From: Actinoplanes octamycinicus
GTDB lineage: Bacteria; Actinomycetota; Actinomycetes; Mycobacteriales; Micromonosporaceae
NCBI RefSeq assembly: GCF_014205225.1
Contig: NZ_JACHNB010000001.1
Location: forward strand, 4,073,501-4,137,500
Length of the DNA stretch: 64,000 nucleotides
Direction of reading: 5' to 3'
Position 1 is the first letter of the stretch. The number at the start of each line of letters is the position of its first letter. The notes beneath the pieces were generated by a model. That model was given only the letters and a program-made list of their open reading frames with translations, ran no database searches and had not been told where the DNA came from. Shown piece after piece: positions 51,938 to 59,728 of the stretch. The position numbers and the translations under genes were made by a program.

Positions 51938-53482
51938 TCAGCTCACATCGATGGAGGCAAGCGCTTTCCCCGTGCTCAGAGTCGGTAGCTTCGACGGCGT
52001 GGCGCGGCGCGGCGCGGCCAGCGGGGCGGTGCCCGGCGGCGTCCGGCGGAACAGCCGTCCACCGCTGCGGAACCAGGCCACCGACCCGTCCGCGCCCCGG
52101 ACGAAGTCGTCCCGCCCGGTCCCGTACTCGCCGTCCGGTGCCTGCTCCAGCACGTAGTCCCGGCGGTAGAAGACCAGCCGCCCGCCGGTCGAGCCGTCGG
52201 CCGCCCGGAAGAGCAGCGTCCCGGCGTCCGGCACCAGGTCGAAGCTCACTGAGGCGGTCTCGCCGTCGAAGCCGATCTGCTCGAACGAGTAGGTCCCGGC
52301 GTACTCGGCGAGCCGGTCGGCCGGCAGCAGCCGGGGCTTGGCCGGCAGGTTGTGCACGCCGGCGAACCGGCTCAGCGCCCAGTCGTCGGCGAACAGCTCG
52401 GCCAGCAGCGCCGGGCCGGTCTCCGAGTTGGTCAGCACGGTGATCGCGAAGTCCCGCTCCGGCACCATCAGGAACCCGGAGTGCTGCCCGGACCAGTCGC
52501 CGCCGTGCTGCACCACCAGTGGACCCTCCGCGGTCGGCCGCAGCATCCAGCTGATCCCGACCCCGTTCAACTCGACGAAGAGGGTGCCGCCCGGACCGGG
52601 GTGCGACTGCATCAGGTGCATCGAGTGCCGGTTGAGCAGCGGTTTCCCGTCGCCCAGATGGAACCGGGCCCAGCGCAGCTGGTCCCGGGCGCTGGAGAGC
52701 AGGCCGCCGGCCGGGGCGAGGCTGCGCGGCACGGCGAACAGCTCGGGGTAGGGGACCGGGTTGCCGTCCTCGCCCGGCGCGTGCGGCAGGGCGATCCGGG
52801 CGCCGGGCAGGTCGGCGGGGGAGAACCCGCTGGTGCGCAGGCCGAGCGGACCGGTCACCAGATCGCGGATGGCCTTTTCGTACGGCCGCCCGCTGGCCAC
52901 CTCGATCAGCCGCCCGGCCACCGACAGCGCCGCGTTGTTGTACCCGAACGTGCTCCCCGGCGCGGTCAGCTGCGGCACCCGGGACATCGCCGCCACGTAC
53001 CGGGCGAGCGCCCCGTCGTCGGTGCCGGTGTCCAGCAGGAAGTCGCCCAGCCAGCCGGGGCTGTGCTGGATCACCTGGCGCACGGTGACCCGGGCCGAGG
53101 CGGCCGGGTCGGCGGTCCGGAAGTCGGGCAGATAGCTGCGGACGGTCCGGTTCAGGTCGAGCCGGCCGCGCTCGACGAGCCGCATCAGCGCGGTGCCGGT
53201 GAACGTCTTGGTGGTGGACGCGACCTGGAAGACCGTGTCCGGGTCCACCGGGTGCGGGTCGGCGACGCTGGTCACGCCGTAACCGCGCAGGTAGTCCCGG
53301 CCGCGGTGACGCAGGCCGAGGGCGACGCCGGGGATCGCGTACTTCGCCATCCCCTCCTTGATCTTCGCTTCCAGCTCGGCGAAGGCGGATCGGGCCGCCT
53401 TCGCGGGTGTCGGGACGAGGGTTGCCGCGCCGGTGGCGGCTGCGGCGACCAGAGCGGTACGCCGGGTAACCGATACGGACAT
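51938..53482 (-). CDS. Serine hydrolase, beta-lactamase class C/DD-peptidase type
   Basis: 514 aa. A Tat-like signal (VTRRTALVAAAATGAATLVP) and a class C-type domain: SxxK as VASTTKTFTG (Ser and Lys), YxN as FGYNNAAL, and a late HGG-type QHGGDWSGQ. A C-terminal lipocalin-like beta domain (about 400-500) ends the protein. Could be an esterase, DD-carboxypeptidase or D-aminopeptidase. The start is ATG 53482; ATG 53500 is possible. The much longer open frame upstream is antisense to ltrA and is not used. Divergent from ltrA. Confidence 0.87.
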   Translation of the reverse strand: MSVSVTRRTALVAAAATGAATLVPTPAKAARSAFAELEAKIKEGMAKYAIPGVALGLRHRGRDYLRGYGVTSVADPHPVDPDTVFQVASTTKTFTGTALMRLVERGRLDLNRTVRSYLPDFRTADPAASARVTVRQVIQHSPGWLGDFLLDTGTDDGALARYVAAMSRVPQLTAPGSTFGYNNAALSVAGRLIEVASGRPYEKAIRDLVTGPLGLRTSGFSPADLPGARIALPHAPGEDGNPVPYPELFAVPRSLAPAGGLLSSARDQLRWARFHLGDGKPLLNRHSMHLMQSHPGPGGTLFVELNGVGISWMLRPTAEGPLVVQHGGDWSGQHSGFLMVPERDFAITVLTNSETGPALLAELFADDWALSRFAGVHNLPAKPRLLPADRLAEYAGTYSFEQIGFDGETASVSFDLVPDAGTLLFRAADGSTGGRLVFYRRDYVLEQAPDGEYGTGRDDFVRGADGSVAWFRSGGRLFRRTPPGTAPLAAPRRATPSKLPTLSTGKALASIDVS

Positions 53483-53566
53483 GCGGCCGACTCTATCCAT
53501 GGCTGTCACTTCCGGGTTCCGGTCGGCGGCGAGCGGGTATCCCGGAGCCACGACCTGGGAGGTGGG

Positions 53567-54781
53567 ATGGCCGACACGACGGCGGAGCAGGCCCGGCTGG
53601 ACCGTGAGGACGAGGAGGAGCGGGAACTGGTCCGGCCCCCGGACGTGAACCGCGACTCGAACCGCTCGGCGACCCGGCTGGAGCTCTTCTTCGACCTGGC
53701 CTTCGTGCTGTTCGTGGCGCGCTGCGCGGACGTGCTGACCGAGCACCAGACCTGGGACGCCGCGTTCAAGTTCACCGCGGTCCTGGTGGCCGGCTGGTGG
53801 GCGTGGGCCAGCACCACGCTCTACGCCAACCGGTTCGACACCGACGACGCGATCTTCCGGCTGTTCACCCTCACCGGGATGGGCGGGGTGATCGTCATGG
53901 CGGCGGCCGCCGACCAGGCGGTCGGCGCGCACTCCGGCTGGTTCGCGGCCGGCTACGTGCTGCTCCGGCTGGTGCTGGTGGCCGGCTACCTGCGGGTGTG
54001 GCGGAACCTGCCGGACACCCGGCCGGGGATCCGGCCGTACCTGTGGGGGCACTCCGCCGGGGCGGTCTGCTGGCTGGTGTCGCTGGCCGTGCCGGAGCCG
54101 GCCCGGTACGCGCTGTGGGCGGTCGGCGTGCTGCTCGACCTGATCGGCCCGTACCTGGCGGCCCGGGTCCCGGACGCGCCCCCGCTGCACATGGAGCACC
54201 TGCCGGAACGGTTCGGCCTCTTCGTGATCCTGGTGCTCGGCGAGTCGGTCGCGGCCACCGTGGTCGGGCTGCGCGAGGGCGAATGGTCCGGCGGGGCGGT
54301 GGCCACCGCCATCTTCGCCTTCCTGGCCGCGGCCGCGCTCTGGTGGTCCTACTTCGACCTGTCCGGCGGCGCGGCGAAACGCCGCCTGGTCGAGGAGGGC
54401 GGCGAGCACACCCGCCGCGGCGTGCACGACTTCTATGTGTACGCCCACCTCCCGATCGCCGTGAGCCTGGCCGCCGTGGCGGTCGGCCTGGAGCACGCCA
54501 TCGCGCACGAGCACCTGTCCACCGGCGCGCGGGTGGTGCTCGGCGCCGGGCTGGCCGGCTACCTGCTCAGTGCCGCGGTGATCCAGGGCGTGCTGTCCCG
54601 GCGGTGGCGGGTGGCGCTGGTCTGGCCGGGACTCGGCGTACCGTTGGTCCTGCTGGCCGTGCTGCTGCCGGACGGCCCGCCGGCACTGCTCGTGGCACTC
54701 TGCGCGACCGTCCTGGTCGCGGGCGTGATCACCGGGGTGCTCCAGCACCGGGCCGGCGCGGTGCGGGTGGCCAAGGTGTGA
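53567..54781 (+). CDS. ltrA: Low temperature requirement protein A family membrane protein
   Basis: 404 aa, about ten membrane helices. LtrA features: SATRLELFFDLAFVLFVARCADVL at the start and HLPERFGLFVILVLGESVAATVVGL in the middle. Named from a Listeria mutant that fails to grow at low temperature; biochemical function is unknown. ATG 53567 follows GGGAGG and is the only start consistent with the family. Divergent from the serine hydrolase by 84 bases. Confidence 0.9.
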   Translation: MADTTAEQARLDREDEEERELVRPPDVNRDSNRSATRLELFFDLAFVLFVARCADVLTEHQTWDAAFKFTAVLVAGWWAWASTTLYANRFDTDDAIFRLFTLTGMGGVIVMAAAADQAVGAHSGWFAAGYVLLRLVLVAGYLRVWRNLPDTRPGIRPYLWGHSAGAVCWLVSLAVPEPARYALWAVGVLLDLIGPYLAARVPDAPPLHMEHLPERFGLFVILVLGESVAATVVGLREGEWSGGAVATAIFAFLAAAALWWSYFDLSGGAAKRRLVEEGGEHTRRGVHDFYVYAHLPIAVSLAAVAVGLEHAIAHEHLSTGARVVLGAGLAGYLLSAAVIQGVLSRRWRVALVWPGLGVPLVLLAVLLPDGPPALLVALCATVLVAGVITGVLQHRAGAVRVAKV

Positions 54782-54975
54782 GCGGCCAGGTGTGTGAGTG
54801 GCCGCCGGCCGGTACTATCCGTGACTTGCACGCTGTGACCCGGGCGTGCGCCTACTCACAAAACGGCAGGTCACCGGCTTTGGGGGCGCGTGATCATGCC
54901 GACCGGCGGTAACGTGCCGCCGTTGCGTAGGATTTCGGGCCGCACCACGTCCGCCGACGGGAACCGAGGAATGCG

Positions 54976-55680
54976 ATGCCGCTCACCCCAGCTGATATCC
55001 ACAACGTGGCCTTCAAGAAGCCGCCGATCGGCAAGCGTGGATACGACGAGGAAGAGGTCGACGCCTTCCTCGATGAGGTCGAGCAGGAGCTGATCCGCCT
55101 CCTCGAGGAGAACAACGCGCTGCGGAACCAGGCGCAGCGCGGCGGCGGTGGTGGGATGGCCAGCAACCCGGCCGCCACCATGGTGATCACCAACGAGTTC
55201 GCCGACCTGCAGGCCCAGTTGGAGCGGCTGCAGGAGGCCCGGGCCCGGGCCGAGCAGAACGCCCGCGACATGCAGGCCCAGCTGGAGCGGGCGCGCAGCG
55301 CCACCCCGTCCGGCGCGATGCCGACCGTCGGCGACGACGACCGCAACGCCCGGGTGCTGATGATGGCCCAGCGCACCGCGGACGAGCACATGCGCGACGC
55401 GCAGCGCGAGGTGGAGGCGCTGCTCGACGCGGCCCGCGGCAAGGCCGAGCAGCTCACCGCCGAGGCGCAGATGAAGGCGAGCACGATCGAGAGCGACGCG
55501 CGCCGCAACCACGCCGAGGCGATGGACAGCCTGGTGGAGAAACGCGCCGCGCTGATCGACGAGATCGACAAGCTCGGCCAGCTGGCCAAGGGTTACCAGC
55601 AGGCCCTCACCAACCACGTCACCCAGCAGCTGATGGACCTGACCAGCGGCCCCGACGCGGCGGGTCGCGAGCTGGAGTAA
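54976..55680 (+). CDS. divIVA: Polar growth protein DivIVA/Wag31
   Basis: 234 aa. N-terminal DivIVA motif [37 protein letters not shown], a linker, and two long coiled-coil parts (about 70-105 and 118-215). In actinomycetes DivIVA marks the growing tip and recruits wall synthesis; it is normally essential. Start ATG 54976 with GAGGA five bases upstream (an ATG two codons earlier is also there). A strong terminator follows 20 bases after the stop, so the T7SS-type genes after it are separate. Confidence 0.93.
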   Translation: MPLTPADIHNVAFKKPPIGKRGYDEEEVDAFLDEVEQELIRLLEENNALRNQAQRGGGGGMASNPAATMVITNEFADLQAQLERLQEARARAEQNARDMQAQLERARSATPSGAMPTVGDDDRNARVLMMAQRTADEHMRDAQREVEALLDAARGKAEQLTAEAQMKASTIESDARRNHAEAMDSLVEKRAALIDEIDKLGQLAKGYQQALTNHVTQQLMDLTSGPDAAGRELE

Positions 55681-55700
55681 GCAACCGCCCGGCGGTCCGG

Positions 55701-55732
55701 AGCCCCGCGGACCTTTTTCGGTCCGCGGGGCT
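55701..55732 (+). terminator. Terminator after divIVA
   Basis: 13 bp arms AGCCCCGCGGACC and GGTCCGCGGGGCT (55701-55713, 55720-55732) with loop TTTTTC, then CTTCTGCATT. Confidence 0.9.
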
Positions 55733-55833
55733 TCTGCATTGAACGCTCTCACTCCATCCGCTGTATTCGGCGATACAGGGGGTGAGCGTCGCTTCACGCG
55801 GTGTTCCCCACGACGCCGATGGGGAGGGGCGCC

Positions 55834-56154
55834 ATGGCCTACGGTGAGGCGGCGGACGGCCGGGTCCGGGTCGAACTGGCCGACGACGGGCGGCTGTCCG
55901 ACCTGTACCTGGATCCGCGGGTGGCCTACCTGCCACTGGAGGAACTGCGCGAGGCGCTCTTCGACGCGTTCGACATGGCCCAGGACACGCTGCGGGACCA
56001 GACCGATCAGGACACTTCCCGGTACGCTGCCGGCGCCGCCCCGGACCGTCTGCAGGCCGTGCTGGCCGAGGCGTCGGACACCGCGGACCGCCGGTTCGCC
56101 GAGGTCTCCACCGTCCTGTACGACCTCAGCCGGCGGGCGGCCCGGCCGTGGTAG
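55834..56154 (+). CDS. YbaB/EbfC-like small protein, first gene of the T7SS-type cassette
   Basis: 106 aa from ATG 55834, with GGGAGG upstream; the frame is open from GTG 55801 too. It shows the YbaB/EbfC-like pattern of beta strands then a long helix: RVRVELADDGRLSDLYLDPRVAYLPLEELREALFDAFDMAQDTL, and a coiled helix EASDTADRRFAEVSTVLYDLS at the end. In actinobacteria, YbaB-like proteins are common next to WXG100 genes as companions or chaperones, as I recall. Its stop overlaps the start of the next gene. Confidence 0.7.
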   Translation: MAYGEAADGRVRVELADDGRLSDLYLDPRVAYLPLEELREALFDAFDMAQDTLRDQTDQDTSRYAAGAAPDRLQAVLAEASDTADRRFAEVSTVLYDLSRRAARPW

Positions 56155-56537
56155 CCGGGCAGCTCCGGCTCGACCCGGAGAGCGTGGCGGCGGCCGGGCG
56201 GGAACTGGCCGGCGTCGCCCAGCGGATGGCCGACGACGTGACCCGGCTGGAGCGCGAGGTCGGCGGGCCGGCCGGGCCGTGGGGCGGGGACGAGGCCGGC
56301 GGGGTCTTCGCGATCGCGTACCGGGCCGTGGTGGTGACCGCGCTGGACGCGCTCGGCTCCTACACCGAACAGGTCGGCTTCGCGGCGGCGACGCTGGTCA
56401 TGGAGGCCCGCGCGGTCGCGGCCGAGGACGCCGCGGACGCCCTCTCCCTGTACGGCGCGGCGCCCGGCCTGCCCGGCGCGGCACTCGGCGCCGCGGCTCG
56501 TGGTCCCGCCGCCCCGGCTGCCGGGGGACAGCCGTGA
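56148..56537 (+). CDS. EspC/WXG100-like type VII substrate or partner
   Basis: 129 aa helical protein. LDPESVAAAGRELAGVAQRMADDVTRLE forms helix one, and GPWGGDEAGGVFAIAYRAVVVTALDALGSYTEQVGFAAATL a helical hairpin with the G-W-G turn. This is the EspC/DUF2580 (WXG100-like) pattern. An Ala/Gly/Pro-rich tail follows. Its GTG start overlaps the preceding stop and its stop overlaps the next GTG (GTGA), so it is translationally coupled to both. Probably a T7SS secretion partner of the effector encoded next. Confidence 0.75.
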   Translation: MVAGQLRLDPESVAAAGRELAGVAQRMADDVTRLEREVGGPAGPWGGDEAGGVFAIAYRAVVVTALDALGSYTEQVGFAAATLVMEARAVAAEDAADALSLYGAAPGLPGAALGAAARGPAAPAAGGQP

Positions 56538-57517
56538 CCATCACCCTGCCCGCCGAGCTGACCGAGCCGCTCAGCTGGATCGGCCTGGAGTGGCCGGAGG
56601 CCGACGAGGACCAGCTCCAGGCCGACGGCCAGGCCTGGATCGAGCACGGCACCCGGATGCGGGCGCACGCCGAGCGGGCCACCGGCACCGCCCGCAAGGT
56701 GTGGCTGGAGAACGAGGGTGCCTCGATCGAGGCCTTCGAGCGGTGGTGGAACGGCGAGGACGGGCCCGGCCGGCACCTGCGCGAGGCGGCCGTCGCGGCC
56801 GAGCTGATCGGCGGCGCGCTGATCGCCATGGCCGGCGTGACGATCAGCCTGAAAGCGGCGTTCATCGCGCAGCTCACCGCGCTGGCGCTGGAGGTCGGGC
56901 AGGCGGTCGTGACGGCGGCGGCCACGGCCGGGGCGACGCTCGCCGAGATCCCGGTGTTCATCGCGCTGACCCGGGTGGCCTGCCGGAAGCTGCTCCACGA
57001 GGCGATGGCGCTGATCGAGCGGGAGATCGCCGCGCTGCTCCGCAAGGCCGCCAAGATGCTGGAGAAGGCCGGCGCCAGGCACCTGGCCGACAAGACCCTG
57101 AAAGGCAGCGAGAAGACGGCGTTCAAGGGGTTCCTGCACCAGGTGGAGAACGCCGACGTGCGCAGCCCGGTCAACGGCGCCCACTTCTACTCCGGCAAGC
57201 AACCGAACGGCGAGAAGATGCGGCAATACGCTGAGAAGCAGGTCGACGGCGTCCTCTCGGTGACGTTGGAGATGACACCGGGCGGCCGTCGCTTCGACGA
57301 CATGAAGCTTTTCGAGCACGACTCACCGATCAATCGGGACCAGGCGGCCGCGGTGTGGAAACGGCTCTCGCAGCGCTACGCGCAGGACGCGTCCGGAGTG
57401 GCCACCGGCTGGACGCACGACAGCTGGGCGGGAAGCATCTGGAACACTGCGGAGAAGCCCGCCTTGCAGCTGAACCCGAAGATTACCAGGATCGATGAGA
57501 TCGACCCGTTCGCGTAG
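56534..57517 (+). CDS. Type VII-type polymorphic toxin with ADP-ribosyl cyclase-like C-terminus
   Basis: 327 aa from GTG 56534. Residues about 1-90: helical WXG100-like N terminus (LSWIGLEWPEADEDQLQADG, WLENEGASIEAFERWW). About 95-165: long hydrophobic helices as in CpnT-like secreted toxins. About 210-327: a compact C-terminal domain. It has NGAHFYSGK, VTLEMTPGG (Glu246), VWKRLSQRYAQDASGV (Trp275) and SWAGSIWNTAEKPALQLNP (Ser301, Glu307). The order of TLE, W-S-x-x-A-x-x-A-G-V and S-x-W-x3-E-P resembles CD38/ADP-ribosyl cyclase NADases. That assignment is from memory of the family and is moderate. An immunity candidate follows 12 bases later. Confidence 0.7.
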   Translation: MTITLPAELTEPLSWIGLEWPEADEDQLQADGQAWIEHGTRMRAHAERATGTARKVWLENEGASIEAFERWWNGEDGPGRHLREAAVAAELIGGALIAMAGVTISLKAAFIAQLTALALEVGQAVVTAAATAGATLAEIPVFIALTRVACRKLLHEAMALIEREIAALLRKAAKMLEKAGARHLADKTLKGSEKTAFKGFLHQVENADVRSPVNGAHFYSGKQPNGEKMRQYAEKQVDGVLSVTLEMTPGGRRFDDMKLFEHDSPINRDQAAAVWKRLSQRYAQDASGVATGWTHDSWAGSIWNTAEKPALQLNPKITRIDEIDPFA

Positions 57518-57529
57518 GAGGCCTCCGGC

Positions 57530-57832
57530 ATGACGGTGCGCGCGTTGGAGTCGCAGCTGGCCCTGCACGTCGAGAGCGGGGTGACGCTGGCCGGCGCGGG
57601 GCGTGAGGACGTGCTGCTGCGGCTGGGGGAGCACTCGGTGATGATCGGAGTGGATCACGGGAGCGGCCAGATGCTGTTCCGGCTTCCGGCAGAGCCGCGG
57701 TGGGATGACAACGGCGAACTGCTGCCGCCCGACCTGGCCGGCAACCTGCGGGAGATTCTTGGCGAGATCTCGCGGTTCTGGAAGTTCGAGCCGGTGTTCT
57801 GGACCATCGGGCAGGAGCCGAAGGAAGGGTGA
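57530..57832 (+). CDS. Candidate immunity protein for the toxin
   Basis: 100 aa, no family recognised. Acidic protein without membrane segment: ALESQLALHVESGVTLAGAGREDVLLRLG, a YxN-like turn absent, then RWDDNGELLPPDLAGNLREILGEISRFWKFEPVFWTIG. ATG 57530 has AGGAGG upstream. Location directly after the toxin, size and acidic character are typical for immunity partners; binding is not shown by the sequence. Confidence 0.6.
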   Translation: MTVRALESQLALHVESGVTLAGAGREDVLLRLGEHSVMIGVDHGSGQMLFRLPAEPRWDDNGELLPPDLAGNLREILGEISRFWKFEPVFWTIGQEPKEG

Positions 57833-57874
57833 GACCGGCCCGGCGGTGGGCCGCCGGGCCGATGTCGCGGCGGG

Positions 57875-58477
57875 TCAGGCGGCCGGGGCGTCCCAGAAGA
57901 CGTAGAGCGCCTTGTACTGCACGGAGGCCTTCTCGCCGGTGGCGCACGGGCCGGCCGGCGCCACCCCACCGGAGGTGTGGAGCCGGTTGATGTAGTCCGC
58001 CTTGGACAGGATCCCGGTGCCGGTGTGCGAGTTCACCTTGAGCAGCAGCTCGGCGATGGTCCCCTCGCGCTTCAGCTCCTTGTCCTTGACCGCGGTGACC
58101 AGCGAGCCGTCCCGGGTCGACTGCCAGCTGGGCCCGGCGAAGTGGTGGATCCACCCTCCGGTGCCGAGCAGCTGCGCCTCCGGCACCGACGGCCCGGTGT
58201 ACGCGCCACTGGCCGCCCCGGCCGGCACCACGCACGTGTAGGTCTGGGTGCCGGTGACCACCAGGTAGGCGCCGACCGGCTTGGACCCGGCGGGCGGCCG
58301 GATCGCCTCCGGGACCGCCGAGAGGACCGGCGTGACCGGGCGCAGATTCCCGGTCGCCGCGGCCGTCGTCTCGGCCGCCGAGGCGTCGAAGGTGACCGCC
58401 CCCACCGTGCCGAGCGCGGCGACCATGCTGCCGGCCAGGGTGAGCGCGCGGATCTTGGAACGCTTGGTACGGAACAT
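57875..58477 (-). CDS. Secreted DUF3455 protein
   Basis: 200 aa. Signal peptide in residues about 1-34 (RTKRSKIRALTLAGSMVAALGTVGAV...ASA). DUF3455 features: AIRPPAGSKPVGAYLVVTGTQTYTC, ATLLGTGGWIHHFAGPSWQSTRDGS-like central part, GTIAELLLKVNSHTGTGILSKADYINRLHTSGG, and a C-terminal KASVQYKALYVFW with two Cys (TYTCVV, GPCATG). Function is unknown. ATG 58477 with GGGGGA upstream. Confidence 0.82.
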   Translation of the reverse strand: MFRTKRSKIRALTLAGSMVAALGTVGAVTFDASAAETTAAATGNLRPVTPVLSAVPEAIRPPAGSKPVGAYLVVTGTQTYTCVVPAGAASGAYTGPSVPEAQLLGTGGWIHHFAGPSWQSTRDGSLVTAVKDKELKREGTIAELLLKVNSHTGTGILSKADYINRLHTSGGVAPAGPCATGEKASVQYKALYVFWDAPAA

Positions 58478-58657
58478 GAATCCCCCTGCGTCACGGGTGA
58501 GCCCCCTGCCCACCGTCACCACACACGGATCCGGCGTCCGCCACGGATCGATGCCGACGCGGTTACTGACCGTTCGGACGCCCGGAAGTCATCGTTCGGT
58601 GGATGTCGATGTCTTGCCGTGCGCCGGGCCGCGCGGATCGGGCTAATCATTCCGGGT

Positions 58658-59647
58658 TCAGAACGTGTGCCGGTACAGCGAACAGCCGGCGCACACCTCG
58701 GGCGGGGTGGCGCTGTCCAGCCGCCGCCGGAAGTCCCGGTAGGCCGGCCCGTGCCAGATGTCGGCGAAGCTCGACTCGGTCAGGTCGCCGAGCCGGACCC
58801 GGTCGTCGCCCATCACCATGCAGCACGGCTGGACGACGCCGGCGCTGGTCACGTACGCCGCCTCCCACGGCCAGCCGCAGTTGCCGCCGCCCTCGTCGGA
58901 CAGGCTGGGCAGCCGCAGCCGCAGGTCGCTGTCCCGGGCGGCGGCCAGCGCCGCGGCGAACACCGACCGGACCCGGGCCAGGTCGGCGCCGGTCCACAGC
59001 GCCTGCCGGGCGGTGAAGTCGCGGATCTCGTCGTAGCCGCCGGTCCCGGTGTCGTCGAAGCTGTGCGACAGGTTCTGCACCCGCAGCTCGTTCACCCCGA
59101 TCCCGGCCAGCAGCCGGACCAGCGCGGGCAGTTCGGCGACGTTGTCCCGCATGGCCACGAAGACCACCCGGATCCACGGGGTCGCGCTGCCGGCCGCCCG
59201 TTTCGCGGCGACCAGCCCGGCCAGGTTGCCGAGCACCGTGTCGAACCGGGCGCCCTCCCGGATCGCCTCGTAGACCTCCGGCCCGGCGCCGTCCAGCGAC
59301 ACGTGCAGCCAGTCCACCCGGCTGGCCACCAGCTCCTCGGCGCGGCGCCGGTTCAGCAGGGTGGCGTTGGTGTTGAAGCCGACCCGGATGCCGCCCCGGA
59401 CCGCGGTGGCGATCATCTCGGGCAGGTGCGGCGAGAGCAGTGGCTCGCCGAGCCCCTGCAGGGTGAGCTGCCGTAGTGGCAGCTCACCGACCAGCCGGTG
59501 GAACAGTTCCAGCGGCATCGCGCCGGCCAGCTTGTTCACCGGCGGGCGGTAGCGGACCAGGCACATCGTGCAGCGCAGGTTGCAGGCCGAGGTCACCTCG
59601 ACCTGCAGGTGAGCCGGCAGCGGCGGATCCTCCACGGAAACGGGCAT
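58658..59647 (-). CDS. Radical SAM protein with SPASM domain
   Basis: 329 aa from ATG 59647; ATG 59710 adds 21 residues and is also possible. The radical SAM cluster motif is CNLRCTMC (about residue 22), with GGEP replaced by GLGEPLLSP. The SPASM region at the C terminus has GNCGWPWEAAYVTSAGVVQPCCMVMGD and CAGCSLY, giving auxiliary 4Fe-4S ligands. Such enzymes modify ribosomal peptides or mature dehydrogenases; no precursor peptide gene is visible next to it. On the same strand as, and close to, the hybrid kinase upstream. Confidence 0.85.
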   Translation of the reverse strand: MPVSVEDPPLPAHLQVEVTSACNLRCTMCLVRYRPPVNKLAGAMPLELFHRLVGELPLRQLTLQGLGEPLLSPHLPEMIATAVRGGIRVGFNTNATLLNRRRAEELVASRVDWLHVSLDGAGPEVYEAIREGARFDTVLGNLAGLVAAKRAAGSATPWIRVVFVAMRDNVAELPALVRLLAGIGVNELRVQNLSHSFDDTGTGGYDEIRDFTARQALWTGADLARVRSVFAAALAAARDSDLRLRLPSLSDEGGGNCGWPWEAAYVTSAGVVQPCCMVMGDDRVRLGDLTESSFADIWHGPAYRDFRRRLDSATPPEVCAGCSLYRHTF

Positions 59648-59728
59648 GAGGCGCCGGATGCCCGGTGCCGGGCACTCGAAACGCCCGGGGACGGCCGGAC
59701 AGGCCGCCATCGGGCGATCCCGGGCGGG

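Noticed and set aside
52352..53566. Upstream extension of the LtrA frame by about 400 codons
   Set aside because: It is antisense to the serine hydrolase, and ATG 53567 with GGGAGG upstream starts exactly at the family homology.
55739..56533. Upstream extension of the toxin frame
   Set aside because: It is a shadow of the YbaB-like and EspC-like genes, which have proper starts and overlapping stop/start junctions.
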